From assembly GCA_027317055.1 (NCBI GenBank), contig DAHVFK010000256.1, positions 1 to 5,366 of the forward strand: a stretch of DNA of 5,366 nucleotides. The letters run 5' to 3'. Below the pieces are notes generated by a model. That model was not told the origin of the DNA. It saw only the letters and a list, made by a program, of their open reading frames with translations, and made no database searches. The stretch comes from Betaproteobacteria bacterium. GTDB lineage: Bacteria; Pseudomonadota; Gammaproteobacteria; Burkholderiales; SG8-39. Within the stretch, counting starts at the first letter, position 1; every line of letters starts with the position of its first letter. This document shows, piece after piece, positions 1-5,136 of this stretch. A program made the translations under genes and the position numbers.

Positions 1-39
1 GGTTACGCCGCGCTGCGCTCGCTGTCCAGCCCGTGCGCA

Positions 40-60
40 CGCTTCGCTCAGAGCGGAGCG
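40..60. repeat. Short inverted repeat over the SRAP stop codon
   Basis: Ten-base arms (40-49 and 51-60) are complementary except for one T/G wobble position, with A50 at the centre. The SRAP stop codon (48-50) lies at the top of the potential hairpin. On the minus-strand transcript it is not followed by a U tract, so it is not a standard intrinsic terminator. It could be an mRNA-end hairpin, or simply a product of GC-rich codons. The remaining bases 1-39 show no recognisable gene. Confidence 0.35.
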
Positions 61-731
61 ATCAGCTCCGGGTCGTCGTTCCTGGCCGAGTTGATTTTGG
101 TGCTCACCGCGTAGTGGGCGAAATTCGACTGGGCGAGTTTTACCATTCCGTCCACGTCTTCGGGCTGGTCGACGTCCGTTCGCACCCAGCGCACCAGCAG
201 CTCGTCGGGCAGCACGACCGGCATGCGGTCGTGCACTTCGGCCACCGGCGCGGCGGCCGCGCGGGTGAGGATGGCGCAGGTGAGCTGCGCCGACGGCGAA
301 GTCTCCAGCAGCGCGGCAAAGCACACCGGCTTGCGGTCGCGGCGAAAGATGTAGTGCGGCTGCTTGTAGGCCCTGATCTCGCCGCTCGCCGGATCGGTCC
401 GCTGCGCGGCCTGCCACTCGTACCAGCCCTCGGCGGGGATCAGGCAGCGCGAATGGCGCCAGGCGTGGCGCCACATCGGCTTGGCCGCGGCTTCCTCGGC
501 GCGCGCATTGATCGAGTACGACGGCGGCTTGTCCTGCTTCCACCACGAGGGGATCAGTCCCCAGCGCGCCTCGGCCAGCTCGAGCCCGCCCGCGCCGCCT
601 GCGACCAGGATCGGGATCTCGGTCGTCGGCAGCACGTTGAAGCGCCGCCCGAACGGGTTGCTGTTGCCGCGCCCGACCTGCCAGGCGCGCTCGATCGCCG
701 CGCGCTCGGGGCTGACGTATCGTCCGCACAT
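48..731 (-). CDS. SRAP-domain abasic-site processing protein (YedK/HMCES family)
   Basis: This 227-residue protein belongs to the SOS response-associated peptidase (SRAP) family, represented by YedK and HMCES. The family shields abasic sites in single-stranded DNA by forming a thiazolidine crosslink through the alpha-amino and thiol groups of Cys2. The sequence begins M-C-G-R-Y, so Cys2 is exposed once Met1 is removed, and this fixes the start at 731. Other family landmarks are N32 in RFNVLPT, the W57-G-L-I-P segment, N75-A-R-A-E79, the active-site glutamate E101 in PAEGWYEW, and H167 in VHDRMPV. The C-terminal VSTKINSARNDDPELI segment is also typical. Length is normal and the gene looks intact. 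The Shine-Dalgarno is poor: only AGGG, very close to the ATG. It is divergent from the P450, 25 bases away. No LexA-like box was seen in the gap, so SOS control is not supported here. The family assignment is secure; the chemistry is known from homologues. Confidence 0.95.
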   Translation of the reverse strand: MCGRYVSPERAAIERAWQVGRGNSNPFGRRFNVLPTTEIPILVAGGAGGLELAEARWGLIPSWWKQDKPPSYSINARAEEAAAKPMWRHAWRHSRCLIPAEGWYEWQAAQRTDPASGEIRAYKQPHYIFRRDRKPVCFAALLETSPSAQLTCAILTRAAAAPVAEVHDRMPVVLPDELLVRWVRTDVDQPEDVDGMVKLAQSNFAHYAVSTKINSARNDDPELIAPL

Positions 732-739
732 GGCCCTGC

Positions 740-745
740 ATCATA
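740..745 (-). promoter_or_regulatory. Possible -10 box for the SRAP gene
   Basis: Read on the minus strand this is TATGAT, matching five of six bases of the sigma-70 -10 consensus. It ends eight bases before the SRAP ATG. Transcription would therefore start almost at the start codon and give a leaderless or nearly leaderless mRNA, which fits the weak Shine-Dalgarno. No good -35 box is found 16-18 bases upstream, so this is tentative. Confidence 0.25.
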
Positions 746-747
746 AT

Positions 748-752
748 GGAGG
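748..752 (+). promoter_or_regulatory. Ribosome binding site of the P450 gene
   Basis: GGAGG is followed by four bases and then the ATG at 757. This decides the P450 start. The open frame extends back to an ATG at 481, but that part runs antisense to the SRAP gene and encodes nothing P450-like. Starting at 757 gives a 447-residue protein, the usual size for a bacterial P450. Confidence 0.75.
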
Positions 753-756
753 TGCG

Positions 757-2100
757 ATGAGACTGGTCCCGCCGCGCGTCGTTCCGCCCGCGAAGCCGCT
801 CGGGCGCCTGGCGTTCGCCGCGCGCTTCGTGCGCAACCCGCTCGAGGTGGTGCCGCGCGAGGCCTACGAGGCGGATTTCTTCCGCGCCGAAGAGGGCGCC
901 GCGCGCGCCTGGGTGATGGGGCCGGCGCTGCTCAAGCAGGTCCTGCTCGACGAGCGCGAGAAGTTCCACAAGCTGACCCAGATCCGGCTGCTCTCGCCGC
1001 TGCTCGGGCACGGCCTGCTCACCAGCGAGGGCGCCGAGTGGAAGTGGCAGCGCCAGGCCTGCGCGCCGATGTTCCGCCACCACGACCTGCTCGGCTTCGT
1101 GCCGGTGTTCGTGCGCGCCGCGCAGGGCCTGCTCGCGCGCTGGCGCACGCCGCCGCGATCGGTGCAGCAGGTCGATCGCGACATCACGCGCGCCACCTTC
1201 GAGGTCATCTCGGCCACGCTGCTGCCCTCGGCCGACGCCACCATCGGCCCGGTGCTCGAGCAGTCGATCGCGACCTTCCAGCGCTCGGGCGGCTGGGCCC
1301 AGCTCTACGCGTCGGTGCGCGCGCCGCACTGGCTGCCGCGCCCGGGCATCTCTGCGGGGCGGCGCGCGGTGGTCGCGCTGCGCGCGGCGGTCGCGGCGCT
1401 GATCCGCGAGCGGCGCGCGGGCGGCGGCCCGGACGACCTGATGCAGCGCCTGATGGTCGCGCGCGACCCCGAGAGCGGCCAGGCGATGGACGACGCGCGC
1501 CTGATCGACAACCTGCTCACCTTCTACCTCGCCGGGCACGAGACCACGGCGCGCGCGCTGTGCTGGACGCTGTACCTGCTGTCGCGCTCGCCCGAGTGGA
1601 GCGCCGCGCTCGGGGAGGAGGTCGCGCGCGTCGCGGGCGGTGAGCCGGTGGCGGCGGCGCACATCGAGCGCCTGGTGCTGGTGCAGCAGGTGCTGAAGGA
1701 ATCGATGCGCCTCTATCCCCCGGTGCCGATGATGAGCCGCCAGGCGGTCGCCGACACCACGCTCGGCGGGCACGCGATCCGCGCCGGCAGCTCGGTGATC
1801 ATCCCGATCTACGCCATCCAGCGCCACGCCGCGCGCTGGGAAGATCCGCACGCCTTCGATCCGGCGCGCTTCGCCCCCGAGCGCGAAGCCGCGCTCGGGC
1901 GCTACCAGTACCTGCCGTTCGGCGCCGGGCCGCGCATCTGCATCGGCATGGCGTTCGCCATGATCGAGGCCACCGCGATCCTGGCCGCGCTGCTGCAGCA
2001 GGCGCGCTTTTCCCCCGCGCCGGGCCCCGAGCCGTATCCGCTCGCGCGCGTCACCCTGCTTCCCCGCGGCGGACTGTCTTTGCGGGTTTCATTCAAGTAG
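757..2100 (+). CDS. Cytochrome P450
   Basis: This is a soluble-type bacterial cytochrome P450 of 447 residues, a heme-thiolate monooxygenase that inserts one oxygen atom into an organic substrate using electrons from a redox partner. All the diagnostic motifs are present. They are the C-helix W95-x-x-x-R99 that contacts a heme propionate, the I-helix oxygen-activation motif A259-G-H-E-T-T264, the K-helix E315-x-x-R318, and the heme-binding loop F388-G-A-G-P-R-I-C395-I-G with the proximal cysteine C395. There is no N-terminal membrane anchor. The AGHETT and KESMRLYPPVP style resembles the CYP102/CYP4-like branch rather than the P450cam branch; this is an impression, not a classification. No ferredoxin, ferredoxin reductase or fused reductase domain is in the window, so electrons must come from elsewhere. 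The substrate cannot be deduced. The last codons and the stop lie inside a palindrome (2091-2112). The gene is convergent with the SDR. Confidence 0.96.
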   Translation: MRLVPPRVVPPAKPLGRLAFAARFVRNPLEVVPREAYEADFFRAEEGAARAWVMGPALLKQVLLDEREKFHKLTQIRLLSPLLGHGLLTSEGAEWKWQRQACAPMFRHHDLLGFVPVFVRAAQGLLARWRTPPRSVQQVDRDITRATFEVISATLLPSADATIGPVLEQSIATFQRSGGWAQLYASVRAPHWLPRPGISAGRRAVVALRAAVAALIRERRAGGGPDDLMQRLMVARDPESGQAMDDARLIDNLLTFYLAGHETTARALCWTLYLLSRSPEWSAALGEEVARVAGGEPVAAAHIERLVLVQQVLKESMRLYPPVPMMSRQAVADTTLGGHAIRAGSSVIIPIYAIQRHAARWEDPHAFDPARFAPEREAALGRYQYLPFGAGPRICIGMAFAMIEATAILAALLQQARFSPAPGPEPYPLARVTLLPRGGLSLRVSFK

Positions 2101-2112
2101 AACTACTTGAAT
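2091..2112. repeat. Palindrome over the P450 stop codon
   Basis: ATTCAAGTAG (2091-2100) and CTACTTGAAT (2103-2112) are perfect inverted complements separated by AA. The left arm encodes the last two residues and TAG stop of the P450. In RNA it would form a stem of about nine pairs with a small loop. It lies in the 31-base gap between the convergent P450 and SDR genes and could act as a transcript-end hairpin. No T tract follows directly, so intrinsic termination is uncertain. It is AT-rich in an otherwise GC-rich region, which makes chance less likely. Confidence 0.6.
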
Positions 2113-2115
2113 AAT

Positions 2116-2134
2116 CGGGGTCAGAGTCGATTTA
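2116..2134 (+). repeat. Dispersed repeat, copy 1 (19 bases)
   Basis: CGGGGTCAGAGTCGATTTA is identical to the copy at 2943-2961 and in the same orientation. It shares the CGGGGTCAGA core and CGATTT tail with the inverted pair at 4513-4561. The sequence from 2113 to 2132 also begins AATCG and ends CGATT, so it can form a weak hairpin by itself. Its last three bases, TTA, are the SDR stop codon on the minus strand. A REP-like element is the leading interpretation. Confidence 0.8.
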
Positions 2135-2923
2135 TTTCGCCCGCCAGCCGCCGTCGACCACCAGCGCGTGGCCGCTGACGTACTTGGCGTCGTCCGACGA
2201 CAGAAAGGCGACTGCCGCGGCGACGTCCTCCGGCGTGCCGCGCACGCCCGCGGGCACCAGCGCACGCACCTGCTCGTCGCTCACCGCGACGCCGCGCCCG
2301 CTCATATCGGGCACGCCGGGCCCGAGGATCGACTGCGAGTGCGCGCGCAGGCCGGTCGGGATTGCGCCCGGGCAGACGCAGTTCACGCCGATGCCGCGCG
2401 CGGCGTAGCGCACCGCCATCTGGCGCGTGAGCCCGACCACGCCGTGCTTCGCGGCGATGTAGGCCGCGCCGCCGCCGGTGCCGTTCAGGCCCGCGACCGA
2501 GGCCATGTTGACGATCCGGCCGCGCCCGCGCGGCAGCATCTCCGCCAGCGCGCGCTTGCAGCCGAGGAAGGTTCCGGTGAGGTCGATCTCGAGCACGCGG
2601 CGCCAGAGCGACTCGTCCATGTCGTCGACGTCGAAGTAGCCGTCGAGCACGCCCGCGTTATTGACCATGATCTCGAGCGGCCCGAGCGCGAGGACCGCCT
2701 TCGTGAGCGCGGCGTCGAGCTCGGCCGCGCGGCTCACGTCCGCGCCATAGCCTTCGGCGCGCCCGCCGGCCGCGGCGATGCGCTTCGCGGTGTCGCGCGC
2801 TGCGGCGAGGTCGATGTCGATCGCCGCCACCGCGGCGCCCTCGGCCGCGAGCCGCTCGGCGATCGCCCGCCCCAGTCCCGATCCGGCCCCGGTCACGGCG
2901 GCCATTCGCTTGTCGAGTTTCAT
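2132..2923 (-). CDS. Short-chain dehydrogenase/reductase (classical SDR, FabG-like)
   Basis: This 263-residue protein is a classical SDR, an NAD(P)-dependent oxidoreductase acting on a hydroxyl/carbonyl pair. The Rossmann nucleotide-binding motif T11-G-A-G-S-G-L-G18 opens the protein. Acidic D36 at the end of the second strand suggests a preference for NAD(H) over NADP(H). Further landmarks are D62 (ADV), N88-N-A-G91, the catalytic S142, and Y155-x-x-x-K159, followed by the P185-G motif and the C-terminal V-D-G-G-W segment. The position usually held by the tetrad asparagine is D114 (EIDLTG), a substitution seen in some SDRs. The start is supported by GGAGG (2931-2935 on the minus strand), seven bases before the ATG. 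Length is normal. The stop codon lies inside one repeat copy, and a second identical copy lies 20 bases upstream of the start. The substrate cannot be named; FabG-like, 3-hydroxyacyl or hydroxysteroid dehydrogenases are all possible. The gene is divergent from the DUF4139 gene, 94 bases away. Confidence 0.95.
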   Translation of the reverse strand: MKLDKRMAAVTGAGSGLGRAIAERLAAEGAAVAAIDIDLAAARDTAKRIAAAGGRAEGYGADVSRAAELDAALTKAVLALGPLEIMVNNAGVLDGYFDVDDMDESLWRRVLEIDLTGTFLGCKRALAEMLPRGRGRIVNMASVAGLNGTGGGAAYIAAKHGVVGLTRQMAVRYAARGIGVNCVCPGAIPTGLRAHSQSILGPGVPDMSGRGVAVSDEQVRALVPAGVRGTPEDVAAAVAFLSSDDAKYVSGHALVVDGGWRAK

Positions 2924-2942
2924 TCTTTCTCCTCCAGATAAA

Positions 2943-2961
2943 CGGGGTCAGAGTCGATTTA
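2943..2961 (+). repeat. Dispersed repeat, copy 2 (19 bases)
   Basis: This is identical over 19 bases to copy 1 (2116-2134) and in the same orientation. It lies in the 94-base gap between the divergent SDR and DUF4139 genes, just upstream of the SDR ribosome binding site. Promoters for both genes should lie in or near this gap. No convincing -35/-10 pair could be identified in it. Confidence 0.8.
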
Positions 2962-3005
2962 ACCCGAATTCGCTTGCCGTGCGTTTAAGCTCTTACCCAC
3001 TACGC

Positions 3006-3012
3006 AAAGGAG
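3006..3012 (+). promoter_or_regulatory. Ribosome binding site of the DUF4139 gene
   Basis: AAAGGAG is followed by five bases and then the ATG at 3018. This fixes the start. The open frame continues upstream to an ATG at 2778, but that extension runs antisense to the SDR gene. The start at 3018 leads directly into a signal peptide. Confidence 0.8.
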
Positions 3013-3017
3013 TTCGC

Positions 3018-4508
3018 ATGCGACCCATCCTGACATTGTGCCTGCTCGCCTTCCCGCTCGCCGCCGCGGCCGCGGGCGACGCGCTCACCATCTACAGCTC
3101 GGCGCAGCCGGGCGCGATCCGGCCCGAGCAGTACCGCGACGGCGGCGGCGGCGCGGTGCCGGGCTACGCGGTGGTGCGCCACCTGCGCGAGCTCGCGCTC
3201 GAGCGGGGGCAGAACACCGTTCGCTTTTCCGACGTCGCGGCGCTGATCGATCCGACCACGGTGAGCTTCGAGTCGCTCACCGACCCCAGGGGCACGCGCG
3301 TGATCGAGCAGAATTTCCAGTTCGACCTGGTCAACACGCAGAAGCTGCTCGAGAAATACATCGACCGCACGATCAGCGTCGACCAGGTGCGCGGCAGCGG
3401 CGTCGAGACCTTCCGCGGCACGCTGCTCTCGACCGCCGGCGGCTACGTGCTGCGGCGCGAGGACGGCAGCGTGCAGCTGCTGTCGAGCAGCGCCGGGGTG
3501 CACCTGCCCGAGCTGCCGGGCGGGCTGATCACGCGCCCGACCCTGGTATGGGACATCGCCGCGGCGCGCGGCGGCAAGCAGCGCACGCGCGTGTCGTACC
3601 AGACCGGCGGCATCACCTGGTGGGCCGACTACAACCTGGCCTACGCCGAGGGCGCGAACGCCAACGCCTGCACGCTCGACGTCGGCGCCTGGGTCAGCAT
3701 CCTCAACCGCTCGGGCGCGGGCTACGACGAGGCCAAGCTCAAGCTGGTCGCGGGCGACGTGCAGCGCGCGCAGCCGCCGGGCTACGCGACGGGCGTCATG
3801 GCCGCGCGCGTGATGGAGAAGTCGGACCGGGTACGCGGCTTCGAGGAGAAGGCATTCTTCGAGTACCACCTTTACACGCTGGGCCGTCCCACCACGCTTC
3901 CCGACCGCTCGACCAAGCAGATCGAGCTGTTCCCGGTCGCGCGCGGCGTTCCGTGCGAGAAAAAGCTCGTCTATTACGGCCTCGCGCCCGGCTGGCGCGG
4001 CGTCAGTCCGAGCCCGATCACCGACCGCATCTACGGCCTGCAGACCAACAAGAAAGTCGACGTCTACCTCTCGTTCATGAACTCGAAGCACAACAACATG
4101 GGCATGCCCCTGCCCGCGGGCCGGGTGCGGGTGTCGAAGGCGGACGACGCCGACGGCACGCTGGAATTCATCGGCGAGGACAGCATCGACCACACCCCCA
4201 AGGACGAGCGGGTGCTGATCAAGCTCGGCTCGGCCTTCGACGTGGTCGGCGAGCGCAAGCAGCTCGCGTTCAGGGTCGACACTTCGCGCCGCACCATGAG
4301 CGAGCAGATCGAAGTGCGCCTGCGCAACCACAAGGACCAGGCGGTCACGGTCGAGGTGAAGGAGAACCTCTACCGCTGGGTCAACTGGGAGATCACCCAG
4401 AAGACGCACGCCTACCGCAAGGAGGACGCGCGCACCGTCGTCTTCCCCTTGCGCGTGCCCGCGAACGGCGAGCAGGTGCTGCGCTACACGGTCGATTACA
4501 GCTGGTAA
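3018..4508 (+). CDS. Exported DUF4139 domain-containing protein, function unknown
   Basis: This 496-residue protein starts with a clear Sec signal peptide: a hydrophobic core of about residues 4-14, then A15-A-A-A-A19, with likely cleavage near A19/G20. The mature protein should therefore be periplasmic or otherwise outside the cytoplasm. The segment from about residue 185 to the end resembles the DUF4139 family. It has an ITWWADYNLAY block (W201, W202, Y205), then WVSILNRSGAGYDEAKLKLVAGDVQ, and a C-terminal beta-rich region with repeated LxF and VxL patterns ending in RYTVDYSW. The N-terminal third, including VRFSDVAALIDPTTVSFESL, looks like the beta-rich N-terminal part seen in such proteins. 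There are no catalytic motifs, cysteine pairs or transmembrane segments beyond the signal peptide, and no biochemical role is known to me for this family. It stands alone between a divergent SDR and a strong terminator, so it is probably monocistronic. Family recognition is from memory of conserved blocks. Confidence 0.88.
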   Translation: MRPILTLCLLAFPLAAAAAGDALTIYSSAQPGAIRPEQYRDGGGGAVPGYAVVRHLRELALERGQNTVRFSDVAALIDPTTVSFESLTDPRGTRVIEQNFQFDLVNTQKLLEKYIDRTISVDQVRGSGVETFRGTLLSTAGGYVLRREDGSVQLLSSSAGVHLPELPGGLITRPTLVWDIAAARGGKQRTRVSYQTGGITWWADYNLAYAEGANANACTLDVGAWVSILNRSGAGYDEAKLKLVAGDVQRAQPPGYATGVMAARVMEKSDRVRGFEEKAFFEYHLYTLGRPTTLPDRSTKQIELFPVARGVPCEKKLVYYGLAPGWRGVSPSPITDRIYGLQTNKKVDVYLSFMNSKHNNMGMPLPAGRVRVSKADDADGTLEFIGEDSIDHTPKDERVLIKLGSAFDVVGERKQLAFRVDTSRRTMSEQIEVRLRNHKDQAVTVEVKENLYRWVNWEITQKTHAYRKEDARTVVFPLRVPANGEQVLRYTVDYSW

Positions 4509-4512
4509 AAAT

Positions 4513-4561
4513 CGGGGTCAGACCACGATTTCATGAATCGCGAAATCGTGGTCTGACCCCG
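4513..4561. terminator. Strong hairpin terminator built from the dispersed repeat
   Basis: Arms at 4513-4532 and 4542-4561 are perfectly complementary over 20 bases with a nine-base loop. On the plus strand the stem is followed by TTTTT (4562-4566), the hallmark of an intrinsic terminator, four bases after the DUF4139 stop. The left side is flanked by AAAAA (4507-4511), so it could also terminate minus-strand transcripts. Each arm carries the CGGGGTCAGA core and CGATTT tail of the repeat at 2116 and 2943, with CCA in place of GT between them. The stem is much longer than a typical terminator, which suggests a repeat pair taken over for termination. Confidence 0.85.
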
Positions 4562-4683
4562 TTTTTGCGGTGCAGCATCCGGCCGGGTTTGGGCCAAGTT
4601 CGCTCGCGCCGTTGTCGGCATCATTTGGACGGGCGACAATGCTGACGTAAGCTAGCACTCCAAATCAATCAGGGAGGGGAAGT
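4562..4683 (+). promoter_or_regulatory. Leader and promoter region of the CHRD lipoprotein gene
   Basis: These 122 bases hold no supported gene. Because a terminator lies upstream, the promoter of the lipoprotein gene should be here, but no convincing -35/-10 pair was found. The region contains a seven-base inverted repeat, ATTTGGA (4623-4629) and TCCAAAT (4659-4665), spaced by 29 bases. A strong Shine-Dalgarno, GGAGG at 4673-4677, lies six bases before the ATG at 4684. Confidence 0.4.
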
Positions 4684-5136
4684 ATGAAATCGATTACGCG
4701 CACACTCAGGCGCTCGCTGTGCATCGGGGCGGGCTCGCTCGCGCTGCTGCTGGCGGGATGCGGCAGCATGCCGTCGTGGATGGGCGGCGGCCAGGCCGTG
4801 CATGTCGATCTGGGCGGCGGGCAGGAAGTCCCGGCGGTCGAGGTCAACGGCACCGGCAGCGGCAGCATCACGGTCGCCTCCGACGGCTCGGTGAGCGGCA
4901 GCGTCACCACCAACGACGTCGCCGGCATCGCGGCCCATATCCACCAGGGCGGGATCGGCAGCAACGGCCCGGTGATCATTCCGCTCAAGCAGACCGCGCC
5001 CAACGTCTGGAGCGTCCCCGCGGGCGCCAAGCTGAATGCGGCGCAGATGGCGGCCTACAAGAAGGGCGACCTGTACGTGAACGTTCACACCGCCACCCAC
5101 CGCGGCGGCGAGGTGCGCGCTCAGATCATCCCCTGA
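4684..5136 (+). CDS. CHRD domain lipoprotein
   Basis: This is a 150-residue predicted lipoprotein. A basic N-terminus (K2, R6, R9, R10) is followed by a hydrophobic stretch and the lipobox L23-A-G-C26. Cys26 would be lipidated after signal peptidase II cleavage. Gly at the next position does not signal inner-membrane retention, so an outer-membrane location is likely. Residues of about 38-150 form a CHRD domain, a beta-rich module first described in chordin and common in bacterial secreted proteins. The evidence is the GGGQEVPAV opening, the AHIHQGGIGSNGPVIIPL block (H85, H87), and the closing GDLYVNVHTATHRGGEVRAQI block (H135). The paired histidine motifs suggest possible metal binding, but this is inference and the molecular function is unknown. 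The start is set by a strong Shine-Dalgarno at 4673-4677. The next gene appears to overlap its stop codon, suggesting co-transcription. Confidence 0.94.
   Translation: MKSITRTLRRSLCIGAGSLALLLAGCGSMPSWMGGGQAVHVDLGGGQEVPAVEVNGTGSGSITVASDGSVSGSVTTNDVAGIAAHIHQGGIGSNGPVIIPLKQTAPNVWSVPAGAKLNAAQMAAYKKGDLYVNVHTATHRGGEVRAQIIP

Noticed and set aside
549..562. GGGG-A-TCAG-T-CCCC palindrome resembling the repeat core
   Set aside because: It lies inside the conserved WGLIPSWW codons of the SRAP gene, lacks the CGATTT tail, and is explained by coding sequence.
33..746. A 237-residue plus-strand open frame opposite the SRAP gene
   Set aside because: It is low-complexity and Arg/Ala-rich with no domain. 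The minus strand carries the complete set of SRAP active-site residues.
481..756. A 92-residue N-terminal extension of the P450
   Set aside because: It is antisense to the SRAP N-terminal half and lacks P450-like sequence. A strong ribosome binding site at 748-752 supports the start at 757.
732..756. LexA (SOS) box between the SRAP and P450 genes
   Set aside because: No CTGT-N8-ACAG-like sequence is present in the gap, so SOS regulation cannot be claimed from this sequence.
2778..3017. An 80-residue N-terminal extension of the DUF4139 protein
   Set aside because: It overlaps the SDR gene antisense. The start at 3018 has a good ribosome binding site and begins a signal peptide.
3000..4409. 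A 469-residue open frame on the minus strand opposite the DUF4139 gene
   Set aside because: It is a GC-rich antisense shadow. Its composition is rich in Arg, Ala, Val and His with no recognisable domain, while the plus-strand frame has a signal peptide and family motifs.
4470..4508. C-terminal alternating aromatic pattern (YTVDYSW) of the DUF4139 protein as an outer-membrane barrel signature
   Set aside because: The rest of the protein does not show regular amphipathic barrel strands, and a similar beta-strand ending is expected for the DUF4139 fold.
4625..4653. TTGGAC and TAAGCT, 17 bases apart, as a promoter for the CHRD gene
   Set aside because: Each box matches only three of six consensus bases, which is no better than expected by chance.
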